Assembly: GCF_002302635.1 (NCBI RefSeq)
Contig: NZ_CP022387.1
Span: 1,860,001-1,924,000, forward strand
Length of the DNA: 64,000 nucleotides
DNA from: Capnocytophaga stomatis
GTDB lineage: Bacteria; Bacteroidota; Bacteroidia; Flavobacteriales; Flavobacteriaceae
Direction of reading: 5' to 3'
Shown: positions 22,645 through 32,026 of the stretch, in pieces
Position numbering within the stretch: position 1 is the stretch's first letter
Layout: each line of letters begins with the position of its first letter
Translations under genes and position numbers: made by a program
Notes under the pieces: model-generated
Database searches by the model: none
What the model was told of the DNA's origin: nothing
The model's input: the letters and a program-made list of their open reading frames with translations, nothing else

Positions 22645-23568
22645 ATGCAAGATTTATTCACATCCGTTCCTTTTATTCTTATAGTTGTATTTATTATTTT
22701 CGGAACATTTTTTACGGTTAAGCAACAAACTGCGGTTTCTGTTGAGCGTTTCGGTAAATTTCAAAGTATTCGGCATTCGGGATTACAAATGAAAATTCCG
22801 ATTATTGATAAAGTTGCTGCTCGTATTAGCTTGAAAATTCAACAGTTAGATGTTATTGTTGAAACAAAAACTCTTGATGATGTATTTGTAAAAATCAAAG
22901 TATCAGTACAATATGTGGTAATTAAGGACAAAGTGTACGATGCTATTTATCGTCTTGAATATCCTCACGACCAAATTACAAGCTATGTGTTTGATGTGGT
23001 ACGTGCTGAGGTTCCGAAAATGCGTTTGGATGATGTTTTTGTTAAAAAAGATGACATTGCAATCGCTGTAAAACGTGAGGTGCAAGAAGCGATGGAAACT
23101 TACGGGTATGACATTATTAAGACCCTTGTGACAGATATTGACCCTGATGCACAAGTAAAAGCAGCGATGAACCGAATTAATGCAGCTGAACGTGAGAAAG
23201 TTGCAGCTCAATATGAAGGAGATGCTCAACGTATTTTAATTGTGGAAAAGGCAAAAGCGGAAGCGGAAAGCAAACGTTTGCAAGGACAAGGTATTGCCGA
23301 CCAACGTCGTGAAATTGCACGCGGATTGGTAGAAAGCGTTGATGTGCTTAATAAGGTTGGAATTAGTTCGCAAGAGGCTTCGGCTTTGATTGTTGTAACA
23401 CAGCATTACGACACCTTACAGGCTGTAGGTCAGGAAACTAACAGTAATTTGATTTTGTTGCCAAATTCTCCGCAAGCGGGAAGTGATATGCTTAATAATA
23501 TGATAACTTCATTTACCGCATCTAATCAAATTGCAGAAAAAATGAAAAACAAGGACAAAAATTTATAA
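22645..23568 (+). CDS. SPFH/Band 7 (stomatin-like) protein
   Basis: A 307-residue membrane-anchored SPFH protein. A short N-terminal helix (residues 6-22) precedes the Band 7 core (FTVKQQTAVSVERFGKFQSI onwards, to about residue 190). A long helix with Ala/Glu/Lys repeats follows (INAAEREKVAAQYEGDAQRI, about 175-235). Such proteins oligomerise into membrane scaffolds linked with proteases or lipid microdomains. No NfeD partner is adjacent. Confidence 0.88.
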   Translation: MQDLFTSVPFILIVVFIIFGTFFTVKQQTAVSVERFGKFQSIRHSGLQMKIPIIDKVAARISLKIQQLDVIVETKTLDDVFVKIKVSVQYVVIKDKVYDAIYRLEYPHDQITSYVFDVVRAEVPKMRLDDVFVKKDDIAIAVKREVQEAMETYGYDIIKTLVTDIDPDAQVKAAMNRINAAEREKVAAQYEGDAQRILIVEKAKAEAESKRLQGQGIADQRREIARGLVESVDVLNKVGISSQEASALIVVTQHYDTLQAVGQETNSNLILLPNSPQAGSDMLNNMITSFTASNQIAEKMKNKDKNL

Positions 23569-23637
23569 TAGCAAATTTAATAATGGTATAATTCCAAGAA
23601 AAACGTTTTTTCCTGCTGAATTATTTTTTTTCATACG

Positions 23638-23669
23638 TTTGTGAAATAAATATTTATTAAGTATCTTTG
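23638..23669 (+). promoter_or_regulatory. Promoter of the small membrane protein gene
   Basis: TTTG at 23638-23641, 20 nt, then TATCTTTG at 23662-23669. The ATG at 23696 follows 26 nt later. Confidence 0.7.
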
Positions 23670-23695
23670 TTTGCTTCAAGTAAATAAAAAAAGCT

Positions 23696-23914
23696 ATGGA
23701 AAAGATGTTGAATTATTTTTACCTCTTTGTTTTGTGCTTCGCCTTTTTAGGATTTTTTAATGTGCCTTATCACAGTACTTTACTTTCATTATTTGGAGTT
23801 TTAGTTTTTATATCAGTGTTTTACGCTCATTTTAAAGATTACCGAAAGCAAGTGCGTTGGGGCTTAATATTGATGTTTATAATTCCGTTTTTTCTAATCT
23901 TTTTGGGAAAATAG
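23696..23914 (+). CDS. Small membrane protein
   Basis: A 72-residue, very hydrophobic protein with about three membrane segments (residues 5-22, 27-43, 54-70) and a basic loop (HFKDYRKQVRW). I do not recognise the family. It has its own good promoter and lies 61 nt before mscS, so the two may be co-transcribed. Confidence 0.7.
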   Translation: MEKMLNYFYLFVLCFAFLGFFNVPYHSTLLSLFGVLVFISVFYAHFKDYRKQVRWGLILMFIIPFFLIFLGK

Positions 23915-23975
23915 ACGTAACTTTTTAAATTCAAAATAACTAAAAAAATTAATTATAAAATAAAAATAAGAATAG

Positions 23976-24818
23976 ATGAATCATTTTACAGCAGAAGATT
24001 TTGAAAAATTGCTAAAAGGTTGGATTACCGAATTGGTTAACTTTGTTCCGACATTGGTCGGAGCCTTATTAATTTTCATCGGAGGACGTTATGTAATTCG
24101 TTTTTTGGTGAATTTAATACAGAGAATAATGTTGCGAAGAGAGGTAGAGATAACCCTTCAAACTTTTGTCTTACAATTAGTTAAATGGATTCTTCACATT
24201 GCATTATTTTTGATAATCGTACAAATTATTGGAATTCCGACAACGCAGTTTTTTGCCATTTTAGCCAGTGCTGGTATTGCCGTAGGGCTGGCTTTGCAGG
24301 GTTCGTTATCAAATTTTGCGGGCGGAATTATGATATTGATTTTCAAGCCTTTTAAAGTAGGAGATAATATCGAAGCAAAAGGAGAACGAGGTACTGTAAA
24401 ACGCATTGGGCTGGTTTCCACTACGCTAAATAAATTTAACAATGAGGAAGTTATCATCCCAAATGGTCCTCTTTTCGGAGATAGTATTATCAATTACACT
24501 CGGGAGGATAAAAGACGAGTAAAAGTTTTAGTAGGAATTGGGTATAGTTCTGATCTTCAGAAAGCTAAGGAAATTTTGTTGGATATAGCCAAGAGCGATA
24601 AACGAGCCTTTGAAGAGCCTGCTCCGTCCGTATTTGTGGAAGAATTAGCGGATAGTTCTGTGAATATTTCAGTACGTTTTTGGTGTAATAACGATGATTA
24701 TTGGGATTGTTATTTTGCTGCTATTGAAGCAGTTAAATTGCGATTTGATGCTGAAGGAATCGAAATTCCTTTCCCACAGAGGGTGCTCAATATTGTGAGC
24801 GATACCAGCAAATCTTAA
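23976..24818 (+). CDS. mscS: Small-conductance mechanosensitive channel
   Basis: A 280-residue MscS-type channel releasing solutes under hypo-osmotic shock. Three membrane segments are visible, and the pore helix TM3 is the Gly/Ala-patterned LASAGIAVGLALQGSLSNFA (about residues 90-110), followed by the beta domain start FKPFKVGDNIE. The length is near E. coli MscS (286). Confidence 0.93.
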   Translation: MNHFTAEDFEKLLKGWITELVNFVPTLVGALLIFIGGRYVIRFLVNLIQRIMLRREVEITLQTFVLQLVKWILHIALFLIIVQIIGIPTTQFFAILASAGIAVGLALQGSLSNFAGGIMILIFKPFKVGDNIEAKGERGTVKRIGLVSTTLNKFNNEEVIIPNGPLFGDSIINYTREDKRRVKVLVGIGYSSDLQKAKEILLDIAKSDKRAFEEPAPSVFVEELADSSVNISVRFWCNNDDYWDCYFAAIEAVKLRFDAEGIEIPFPQRVLNIVSDTSKS

Positions 24819-24845
24819 AAAAGAATAAAATATATTTTGACAGAT

Positions 24846-25868
24846 ATGAAAAAGATAGTTGTAACCGGCGGATTGGGTTTTATCGGTTCGCATACGGTGG
24901 TTGAGTTGCAAAACTCAGGTTTTGAAGTGGTTATCATCGATAATTTGTCCAATTCATCGGAGGATGTATTGCCACGTATTGTGAATATTACGGGTAAAAA
25001 ACCAATTTTTGAAAAATTCGATTTGCGTGACAAACAAGCGGTTATTGATTTTTTCCAAAGACATCACGACATTGCCGGAATGATTCACTTTGCGGCTTCA
25101 AAAGCTGTTGGGGAAAGCGTGGAAAAACCGTTGTTGTACTATGAAAACAACCTAACTACATTGGTTTATCTGCTGCAAGAGTTGAGCAAAAAAGATAAAG
25201 CTCATTTCATATTTAGCTCATCTTGTACGGTTTATGGGCAAGCCGATGAGCTTCCAATTACAGAGAACGCTCCTGTGAAAAAGGCGGAATCTCCTTACGG
25301 AAATACCAAACAAATCGGAGAGGAAATCATTGTAGATACGTGTAAGGTAACTCCGCATTTGCAAGCAATTTCACTGCGTTACTTCAACCCGATTGGTGCA
25401 CATCCTTCCGCAGAAATTGGGGAATTGCCTATCGGAGTGCCTCAAAATTTGGTGCCGTTCATCACACAAACGGGCATCGGGCTGCGTGAAAAATTATCCG
25501 TTTTTGGAGATGATTACCCAACACCCGACGGAACTTGTATCCGCGATTACATTCACGTGGTGGATTTGGCAAAGGCTCACGTGGTGGCGTTGCAACGTCT
25601 GTTAGAAGGCAAAAATGCTGAAAATTATGAAGTTTTCAATGTGGGAACGGGAACAGGAAGTAGCGTTCTGGAAGTGATTAACAGCTTTGAGCGAGTTTCA
25701 TGCGAAAAATTAAATTATCAAATTGTGGGCAGGCGTGCCGGTGATATTACTGCGGCTTACGCCAATACTGACAAGGCCAATAACGTACTTGGCTGGAAAT
25801 CAAAATCTACCTTAGATGAGGCAATGGCTTCGGCTTGGAAATGGGAAAAGAAAGTTAGAGGAAAATAA
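24846..25868 (+). CDS. galE: UDP-glucose 4-epimerase
   Basis: A 340-residue short-chain dehydrogenase of the extended type. The NAD-binding GxxGxxG is VTGGLGFIGSHT (residues 6-17), and the catalytic YxxxK is in SPYGNTKQIGEE (Tyr about 149) with Ser/Thr in FSSSCTVYG. It interconverts UDP-glucose and UDP-galactose for surface polysaccharide synthesis. ATG at 24846 is chosen over the in-frame TTG at 24837. Confidence 0.95.
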   Translation: MKKIVVTGGLGFIGSHTVVELQNSGFEVVIIDNLSNSSEDVLPRIVNITGKKPIFEKFDLRDKQAVIDFFQRHHDIAGMIHFAASKAVGESVEKPLLYYENNLTTLVYLLQELSKKDKAHFIFSSSCTVYGQADELPITENAPVKKAESPYGNTKQIGEEIIVDTCKVTPHLQAISLRYFNPIGAHPSAEIGELPIGVPQNLVPFITQTGIGLREKLSVFGDDYPTPDGTCIRDYIHVVDLAKAHVVALQRLLEGKNAENYEVFNVGTGTGSSVLEVINSFERVSCEKLNYQIVGRRAGDITAAYANTDKANNVLGWKSKSTLDEAMASAWKWEKKVRGK

Positions 25869-25887
25869 ATTGTAACAGAAGAAGGTA

Positions 25888-25928
25888 AATCCCAAAATCA
25901 AAAGAAAATATTTCTTGATTTTGGGATT
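25888..25928. terminator. Bidirectional terminator between galE and dprA
   Basis: AATCCCAAAATCAA and TTGATTTTGGGATT form a 14-bp perfect stem; a T-rich run follows on the plus strand. It serves the two convergent genes. Confidence 0.85.
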
Positions 25929-25940
25929 CGTTTTTTGTAT

Positions 25941-27038
25941 TTAAATAACTTCAAACATTTTACCGGGCAACGGACGAATTACATTCTTCATTTCAAGTTG
26001 AAACAGCAAATTAGAAACTTGATAAACAGGTATTTGACATTCAAGAGCAATTGTGTCAAGTAGTTGCTTTCCGTTGTTTTTCAGGTAATTGTGAATTTTT
26101 TCTTCTTCTGCTGAAAGTTCTATAAAAAGTTGTTGTTGTATGGGCTTCGATGCAGGTTTATCCCAATTCAAATGATATAATAAATCTTTGGCGGAGGTTA
26201 AAATCCGAGCCTTTTCCACACGGATTAAATCATTACATCCTACGCTGTAAGTGTCTGTCGCTCTTCCCGGAACAGCAAAAACATCACGGTTGTAGGAGAA
26301 GGCAATGTCTGCGGTAACCAAACTTCCTCCTTTGGAACCCGATTCAATAACCACAGTGGCTTCTGATAGTCCTGCGATAATACGATTTCGGCTGAGAAAA
26401 TTCTTTCTGTCAAATTTACATTGAAACCCGAAATCGGTTATAAATCCGCCATATTCTTCCATTGTTTCGCAATATTTGCTGTGGGCTTGCGGATAAATCA
26501 TATTGAGTCCGTGGGCTAAACAAGCAATAGTTTGTAAGTTGTGATTGATGGCAGTTTTATGAGCGGTGATATCTACCCCGTAGGCAAATCCGCTTACAAT
26601 TACAACATCCAAAGATGCTAAGTCTTCGATTAGTTTTTCGCAAAAAGCTTTACCATAAGGAGTTATGTTGCGAGTCCCGACAATACTCAAAATACGCTTG
26701 TTTTTCAGATGAATATTACCACGTTGATAGAAAAAAATCGGGCCATCAACACATTGTTTCAGTAAATCAGGATAGTCGTCATCTGTAAAACAACAAATTT
26801 TAATATTGTTTTTTTGAGCGAAATTTAACTCGGCTTCCGCTTCGTGTAAGTATTCTGACTTTAATAAATTTTGAGAAATTCTTTCTCCTATACCATCAAT
26901 ATTTTCAATTTTGTTTTTTTTCTGAGAAAAAATGTCCTTTGCACTCCCAAAGTGGGCAATGAGTTTTTTGGCTGTGATGTCACCTATCAGAGGCGTTTTT
27001 TTTAGAGCAATTAAGTAGAGAAGTTCCTCGTCTTTCAT
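25941..27038 (-). CDS. dprA: DNA-processing protein DprA
   Basis: A 365-residue protein that loads RecA onto incoming single-stranded DNA during natural transformation. An N-terminal SAM/HhH-like region (residues 1-65) is followed by the DprA Rossmann core (SIVGTRNITPYGKAFCEKLI, VIVSGFAYGVDITAHKTAI, GSKGGSLVTADIAFSYNRDV, FAVPG) and a C-terminal winged helix. All core motifs are intact. Other competence genes are not in the window. Confidence 0.95.
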   Translation of the reverse strand: MKDEELLYLIALKKTPLIGDITAKKLIAHFGSAKDIFSQKKNKIENIDGIGERISQNLLKSEYLHEAEAELNFAQKNNIKICCFTDDDYPDLLKQCVDGPIFFYQRGNIHLKNKRILSIVGTRNITPYGKAFCEKLIEDLASLDVVIVSGFAYGVDITAHKTAINHNLQTIACLAHGLNMIYPQAHSKYCETMEEYGGFITDFGFQCKFDRKNFLSRNRIIAGLSEATVVIESGSKGGSLVTADIAFSYNRDVFAVPGRATDTYSVGCNDLIRVEKARILTSAKDLLYHLNWDKPASKPIQQQLFIELSAEEEKIHNYLKNNGKQLLDTIALECQIPVYQVSNLLFQLEMKNVIRPLPGKMFEVI

Positions 27039-27151
27039 TATTTACGATAAATGTTGGGTTATAAAACTAACAAATCAGACATCCTTTCCAAAAAAGAAAA
27101 GATGCCCGAGTTGATATTAATTGAAAAATTATTTTGTTGATTTATAGCTAA

Positions 27152-28534
27152 TTATTTATTTGCAAAATAATGGAAAAACCACGGAATAGTTTCGATTCCT
27201 TTTAAAAAGTTGAAAATTCCGAAGTGTTCATTTGGAGAGTGAATCGCATCACTGTCCAAACCAAAGCCCATCAAAATGGATTTACTTCCTAATTCTTTCT
27301 CGAAAAGAGCCACAATCGGGATACTTCCACCGGAACGAACAGGGATTGGTTCTTTCCCAAAAGTTTGAGCGTAAGCCTTAGCCGCAGCCTTGTAACCTGC
27401 TGTATCAATAGGAGTTACGTAACCCTGACCGCCGTGATGAGGTTTTACTTTCACGGTCACGCCCGCTGGTGCAATACTTTCAAAATGTTTTTGGAAGAGT
27501 TCTGTAATTTCTTTCCAATCCTGATTTGGAACTAATCGCATTGATATTTTTGCAAAAGCCTTACTTGGGATAACTGTTTTTGCACCTTCTCCTATGTATC
27601 CTCCCCAAATTCCATTCACATCAAGAGTAGGGCGGATGGAATTGCGTTCATTGGTTGTGTAGCCTGCTTCTCCGTATATATCATTGATATCCAGAGCTTT
27701 TTTGTAGTTTTCCAACGAAAAAGGAGCTTTAGCCATTTCATTGCGTTCTTCTTGTGAAAGTTCTTCAACTTTATCATAGAATCCCGGAATAGTTATTCGT
27801 TTATTTTCGTCGTGTAAAGAAGCAATCATTTTGGTAAGCACATTGATAGGATTTGCTACTGCACCTCCGTAAAGTCCTGAGTGTAAGTCACGATTAGGAC
27901 CTGTTACTTCCACTTCCACATAACTTAATCCACGAAGTCCCGTAGTGATAGAAGGCGTGTCGTTGGCAATCATTCCTGTATCAGAAATCAAAATGATGTC
28001 ATTTTTTAATTTTTCGTGGTTTCGCTCAACGAACCAACCCAAACTCTCTGAACCGACTTCCTCTTCTCCTTCAATCATAAATTTCACATTACAAGGCAAA
28101 TTATTGGTTTTCACCATATATTCCAAAGCCTTTACGTGCATATACATTTGCCCTTTGTCATCACACGCACCACGAGCAAAAATAGCTCCTTGCGGATGTT
28201 TTTCTGTGGTTTTAATAACAGGCTCGAAAGGGTCAGAAAGCCACAAGTCGAGAGGGTCGGCGGGCTGAACGTCGTAGTGACCGTAAACCAAAACTGTAGG
28301 TAGCTTCGGGTCGATGATTTTTTCCCCGTAAACAATTGGGTAGCCTGGAGTTTCGCAAATTTCAGTCATATCACAACCAGCCTCGTCCAATGCTTTTTTT
28401 ACGGCCTGAGCGGTGTTAATAACGTCTTGGGAATAAGCTGAATCGGCACTTATTGACGGAATTTTAAGAAGTTCCACTAATTCCGAAATAAATCGTTCCT
28501 TATTCTCTTCAATATAATTTTTTACTGAGTCCAT
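27152..28534 (-). CDS. M20 family dipeptidase
   Basis: A 460-residue zinc peptidase of the ArgE/DapE/CNDP group. Metal ligands are visible in VYGHYDVQPADP (His, Asp), ARGACDDKGQ (Asp), EGEEEVGS (catalytic and metal Glu), ISDTGM and the late DAIHSPNEHF (His). The dimerisation insert spans about residues 200-350. I start at ATG 28534; an in-frame extension to 28588 adds a hydrophobic stretch that is probably untranslated. Confidence 0.93.
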   Translation of the reverse strand: MDSVKNYIEENKERFISELVELLKIPSISADSAYSQDVINTAQAVKKALDEAGCDMTEICETPGYPIVYGEKIIDPKLPTVLVYGHYDVQPADPLDLWLSDPFEPVIKTTEKHPQGAIFARGACDDKGQMYMHVKALEYMVKTNNLPCNVKFMIEGEEEVGSESLGWFVERNHEKLKNDIILISDTGMIANDTPSITTGLRGLSYVEVEVTGPNRDLHSGLYGGAVANPINVLTKMIASLHDENKRITIPGFYDKVEELSQEERNEMAKAPFSLENYKKALDINDIYGEAGYTTNERNSIRPTLDVNGIWGGYIGEGAKTVIPSKAFAKISMRLVPNQDWKEITELFQKHFESIAPAGVTVKVKPHHGGQGYVTPIDTAGYKAAAKAYAQTFGKEPIPVRSGGSIPIVALFEKELGSKSILMGFGLDSDAIHSPNEHFGIFNFLKGIETIPWFFHYFANK

Positions 28535-28628
28535 AGATTTGAAATAAAAATAATTCCCCAAAGGTAGAAATAAAATCAGATTAATCAAAGTTTTTAAGGA
28601 AAACTCACAGAATGAAAGTTACCAATAA

Positions 28629-28668
28629 AAAAATGCTCAAAACTTTCAATAAAGCTTTGAGCATTTTT
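28629..28668 (-). terminator. Intrinsic terminator after the DUF3078 gene
   Basis: AAAAATGCTCAAA and TTTGAGCATTTTT form a 13-bp stem with a 14-nt loop. On the minus strand it follows the DUF3078 stop by about 20 nt and ends in a U-tract. Confidence 0.88.
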
Positions 28669-28686
28669 ACGATTGATAAATTTTTA

Positions 28687-29556
28687 TTACAACTTATAGT
28701 TTAATCCTAAACCTAATACTTCACGGATTTGGAATCCTTTAGCAGCGTTGTCATCATAAATAGCTTGGAATGTGAAGTTTGCAGACAAATATTTGTTGAT
28801 TGCCATAGCCACATTTGCAGTGTAATCAATGTCAATATTTTGTGGTTTATCCAAATAGTTGCTGTACAAAGTCAAAATATTTTCCATTGAAACATTTTCC
28901 ATCAAATTGAATTTCGCATATCCAGCCAACGAAAGACCCATTTCATAACGGAAAGTTTTGTTATCTTCAACTCCGTAATAATCTTTTTTATAAACTGCAT
29001 TTCCCGGAGTAGTGAAATCTTTATTAACAAAAACGAATTTTGATGTTAAAGGAGCGATGTTTACTTTTAGGTTATCGCTTTTTTTCCACAACATACCCGG
29101 ACCTACTTGAATAAATGCAGGAGAGAAGAATTTGCTGATAAGGGTTCTGTCTGTTTTTCCGTAGTTGTATCCTTTGTCAAACTGTGTTTTGAAGTTAAAC
29201 AAAAGTGAGTAGAACCAAGTTTCAGAAGCTTGCTTTCCTAAAACTGAATTGAATTCCAAACGGTCTGTAGTTTTTCTTGTGTACTCATCACCTTTTAGTT
29301 TTGTGATTCCATAATCAACAAAAAGGTTGTTGTCCCAAGTCCAGCTGTCTTTTTTGTAGTTAAAAGCGTAACTAACAGCCAAGTTCACTGCAACGTTGTT
29401 AGTTCCTCCTCCTTGCCACTCATTGTTGAAGGCAGCTTGGCTGAACATTAAAGAAGCATTTCCGCCACGTGTCCAGTTTGACGTAGGCTCTGTCGTTTCT
29501 TGAGCGAAACCACTCAATGAAGATAAAAATAATACTGATAATAAAATTTTTTTCAT
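28687..29556 (-). CDS. DUF3078 domain outer-membrane protein
   Basis: A 289-residue exported protein with a signal peptide (MKKILLSVLFLSSLSGFAQE) and alternating beta strands rich in Asn, Tyr and Trp, ending in the aromatic-type terminus LGLGLNYKL of an outer-membrane barrel. DUF3078 proteins are widespread in Bacteroidota and uncharacterised. It follows DUF2480, the usual flavobacterial order after sufE. Confidence 0.88.
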   Translation of the reverse strand: MKKILLSVLFLSSLSGFAQETTEPTSNWTRGGNASLMFSQAAFNNEWQGGGTNNVAVNLAVSYAFNYKKDSWTWDNNLFVDYGITKLKGDEYTRKTTDRLEFNSVLGKQASETWFYSLLFNFKTQFDKGYNYGKTDRTLISKFFSPAFIQVGPGMLWKKSDNLKVNIAPLTSKFVFVNKDFTTPGNAVYKKDYYGVEDNKTFRYEMGLSLAGYAKFNLMENVSMENILTLYSNYLDKPQNIDIDYTANVAMAINKYLSANFTFQAIYDDNAAKGFQIREVLGLGLNYKL

Positions 29557-29587
29557 CTGTTAAAATATTTAAGTTAATTTGGTTTAT

Positions 29588-30094
29588 TTACTTTCTTTTA
29601 AAAATGGGCACTGTTGAACAAGCTTCCCCATACATTATGCTTTTGGCAATGGGCTGAATTTTCTGCAAAGCCAAAACATAGGCACTTTCAGGAATTGGTT
29701 TTTTGGAACATCCTTTGATTATGACAGGTTTTCCTTCGAGATAAGAAAAATCTATTTTAGAGATAATTTCCTGAAAAACAGAATTTTCCAAGTCGGTTAA
29801 ATTCCCTTGTACGATTTTTTTTGCGTGAGGTTGCAACTTTGAAGCTATAAGCATAAAAGCCCACGCTGGAACAATTGCATCAGCCGAGTTATCAATTGCA
29901 ACAAAGCAATTATCGTAATCAGTCCAAGGATGTTTTTCTAATTGCTCTCTGAAGTCTTTTTCCTTCAAAATGAGTCCTTCAAAAAGAAAATCTTTCAAAT
30001 CGAATAAAACTCGCTTTTCTGTCGGATAAAAGTCTTCTAAATCAAAAACTTCCAACGGACTTTTGGTTACTCTATTTATAATTTCGTCAGCCAA
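29588..30094 (-). CDS. DUF2480 family protein
   Basis: A 168-residue protein with the DUF2480 opening EIINRVTKSPLEVFDLEDFY and the closing KGCSKKPIPESAYVLALQKI, including one conserved Cys in the KGCS motif. Its constant place with sufE and DUF59 suggests a part in Fe-S cluster biogenesis, but the role is not shown. It starts 11 nt after the DUF59 gene. Confidence 0.85.
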   Translation of the reverse strand: MADEIINRVTKSPLEVFDLEDFYPTEKRVLFDLKDFLFEGLILKEKDFREQLEKHPWTDYDNCFVAIDNSADAIVPAWAFMLIASKLQPHAKKIVQGNLTDLENSVFQEIISKIDFSYLEGKPVIIKGCSKKPIPESAYVLALQKIQPIAKSIMYGEACSTVPIFKRK

Positions 30095-30105
30095 AGGAAA
30101 CGGTT

Positions 30106-30429
30106 TTATAAAAATCCTAATTCTAATTTAGCCACCTCACTCATCATATCCTGATGCCAAGGCGGGTCGAAAGTGATTTCAACTTCTACATCATTGATTT
30201 CATCAATGCTTTTCACTTTTTCCTGAACTTCCACAGGCAGAATTTCGGCTACCGGGCAATTAGGTGTAGTGAGTGTCATCAGAATCTTTACATCAAAATT
30301 TTCATTTACGAACACATCGTAAATTAGCCCCAATTCATAGATATCAACAGGAATTTCCGGGTCGTAAATCGTTTTTAGTGTTTCAACAATTTTTTCGCCT
30401 AAGGCTTCTGTATCAATTGTATTTGACAT
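30106..30429 (-). CDS. DUF59 / MIP18-family Fe-S assembly protein (SufT-like)
   Basis: A 107-residue protein of the MIP18/DUF59 family with KTIYDPEIPVDIYELGLIYD near the start, a conserved LTTPNCPVAEILP with the reactive Cys, and TFDPPWHQDMMSE at the end. Members act in Fe-S cluster maturation or delivery. It is 4 nt downstream of sufE in the same operon. Confidence 0.92.
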   Translation of the reverse strand: MSNTIDTEALGEKIVETLKTIYDPEIPVDIYELGLIYDVFVNENFDVKILMTLTTPNCPVAEILPVEVQEKVKSIDEINDVEVEITFDPPWHQDMMSEVAKLELGFL

Positions 30430-30433
30430 ATTT

Positions 30434-30856
30434 TTAAGATTCTTTTAGTTGATAAACAAGTGCATAGCGTTTCATTTGCTCAATCATACTCACTAAGCCA
30501 TTGGCACGTGTGGGTGAGAGATGCTCCTTCAGCCCTATTTGGTCAATGAAAGCAGTATCTGCCTTTACAATCTCTTCCGGTGTTTGATTTGAAAAAACAC
30601 GTACGAGCAAAGCAACGATTCCTTTTGTTATAATAGCATCACTATCAGCGGTGTACACTACTTTTCCTTCTTGAAGGTCGGCAAATAACCAAACCTTGCT
30701 TTGGCAACCTTTGATTGTGTAATCGTCTGTTTTGTATTTGTCATCAATCAATGGTAAAGACTTTCCAAGTTCAATCAAATACTCATATCGTTGCATCCAA
30801 TCATCAAAGAAAGAAAATTCTTCTACAATCTCATTTTGAATTTGCTGAATTGACAT
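30434..30856 (-). CDS. sufE: Cysteine desulfuration protein SufE
   Basis: A 140-residue SufE that accepts sulfur from SufS for Fe-S cluster assembly. The active Cys is in TIKGCQSKVW, and RYEYLIELGKSLP and LSPTRANGL are also conserved. I use ATG at 30856; an upstream extension to 30913 would run through the promoter. SufB, C, D and S are not in the window. Confidence 0.95.
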   Translation of the reverse strand: MSIQQIQNEIVEEFSFFDDWMQRYEYLIELGKSLPLIDDKYKTDDYTIKGCQSKVWLFADLQEGKVVYTADSDAIITKGIVALLVRVFSNQTPEEIVKADTAFIDQIGLKEHLSPTRANGLVSMIEQMKRYALVYQLKES

Positions 30857-30872
30857 ATTGAAAATTTGTGGG

Positions 30873-30903
30873 CAAATGTAATCAATTTTTTTAAGTATGC
30901 AAA
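30873..30903 (-). promoter_or_regulatory. Promoter of sufE-DUF59-DUF2480
   Basis: On the minus strand TTTG (30903-30900), 19 nt, then TACATTTG (30880-30873), a full consensus match. It lies 17 nt before the sufE ATG, which also fixes that start. Confidence 0.75.
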
Positions 30904-30940
30904 AAATTAACAAAAAAGTTGAAGTTCAAAAAGATAAAAA

Positions 30941-30982
30941 CCTAACCTCATTGTTTTTTTGGTTGTTTACAACAAGGTTAGG
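30941..30982. terminator. Hairpin terminator after the DUF4476 gene
   Basis: CCTAACCTcaTTG and CAAcaAGGTTAGG pair with a small internal mismatch; A-rich sequence on the left and T-rich sequence on the right allow function in both directions. It lies about 30 nt past the DUF4476 stop. Confidence 0.75.
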
Positions 30983-31012
30983 AAGTTTATTTTTTTTCGA
31001 AAGTTTTCGCTT

Positions 31013-31795
31013 TTAATCGTCATCATTGGCGTCTTCCAGAAAATCAGCGAACTCATTGGCTGTACTTCTGAAAGAGAAACTCTCGTGTAATTTGTAGTAA
31101 TTTTGAGGGTCAACTACATTATAGAAAGCTTCTTTTGCTAATATCAAACGATTGCTGTCAAAGCTCAAACACTTCATCATATCAGCGATTTGCTTTGTAG
31201 TAAAAGATGTTGTGTTTTTTTGCATTCTGAAGAACTTAAGTTTGTCATCGTCAAATGTTTGATTTTTAAACATTCTGAAGAAAGAACTGAAATTGTTGTA
31301 ATTCATTGTTCCTCTTCCGTATGCGTTATTCCAAACGTCATTCCATCTTCTGCCGTAATACACTTCTCGGGCATTATTAAGGTCTATTTCCTCTAAAAGG
31401 AATAATCCTCTTTGTGAGAAAAAGTCCAAGACCAAACGTGTGTTGTCACGCGGAGTTATTGTAACACAATATATTAGACTTCGTCCATACCAAATGTTAA
31501 GTTGCTGAGTTTTGGCGTACACATCAAAAAAGCGAAACATTCCCGTGCTGCTTGAAATTTCTTGGTCTCCCAAGCTAATGGTAAAACGCCCCATTTCAGG
31601 AATACGAATAAATACTTCGGCATAACCCGCATCGTAAGTCATTTCCCAACGATAGTTGTAACTTGTGTTCATTCCGCGGTCAATGGCAACATCTCTTCGG
31701 TTTTCGTTTTTTAGCCAACGTCCTGCACTCCCAATTTCTTGAGCATTTCCTGCAACGGTGGCAAACAATAGTAGAAGTAAACTTATCTTTTGCAT
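31013..31795 (-). CDS. DUF4476 domain exported protein
   Basis: A 260-residue protein with a signal peptide (MQKISLLLLLFATVAGNAQE), a beta-rich N-terminal half, and a helical DUF4476 domain at about residues 165-250 (SSFFRMFKNQTFDDDKLKFF, IADMMKCLSFDSNRLILAKE, DPQNYYKL). Function unknown. The C-terminus is acidic (LEDANDDD). Confidence 0.85.
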   Translation of the reverse strand: MQKISLLLLLFATVAGNAQEIGSAGRWLKNENRRDVAIDRGMNTSYNYRWEMTYDAGYAEVFIRIPEMGRFTISLGDQEISSSTGMFRFFDVYAKTQQLNIWYGRSLIYCVTITPRDNTRLVLDFFSQRGLFLLEEIDLNNAREVYYGRRWNDVWNNAYGRGTMNYNNFSSFFRMFKNQTFDDDKLKFFRMQKNTTSFTTKQIADMMKCLSFDSNRLILAKEAFYNVVDPQNYYKLHESFSFRSTANEFADFLEDANDDD

Positions 31796-32026
31796 AAAAA
31801 ATGTTTTTTTGGTTTGTTTACGGAATATCTAAATCTGTGCCAAATCGCATAATTTTGCTGATTTTTCTTTCAAAATTGATAAAAAAATGATTTTTGGAAG
31901 AATGTTTTTTCTGTATTTTTCATAGAAACTTAGTGAGCTTATGTGCTTGAAAATGAATTAAAAAATAAAAAATACAATGATATTTCAAAAATATTTTTAT
32001 CTTTGTGATGTTTTAAAGAAAGGATT

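Noticed and set aside
27152-28588. Extended start of the M20 peptidase at 28588 with an apparent signal sequence
   Set aside because: The extra 18 residues contain no charged N-region, and homologues start at the MDSVKNYIEEN position; ATG 28534 is preferred.
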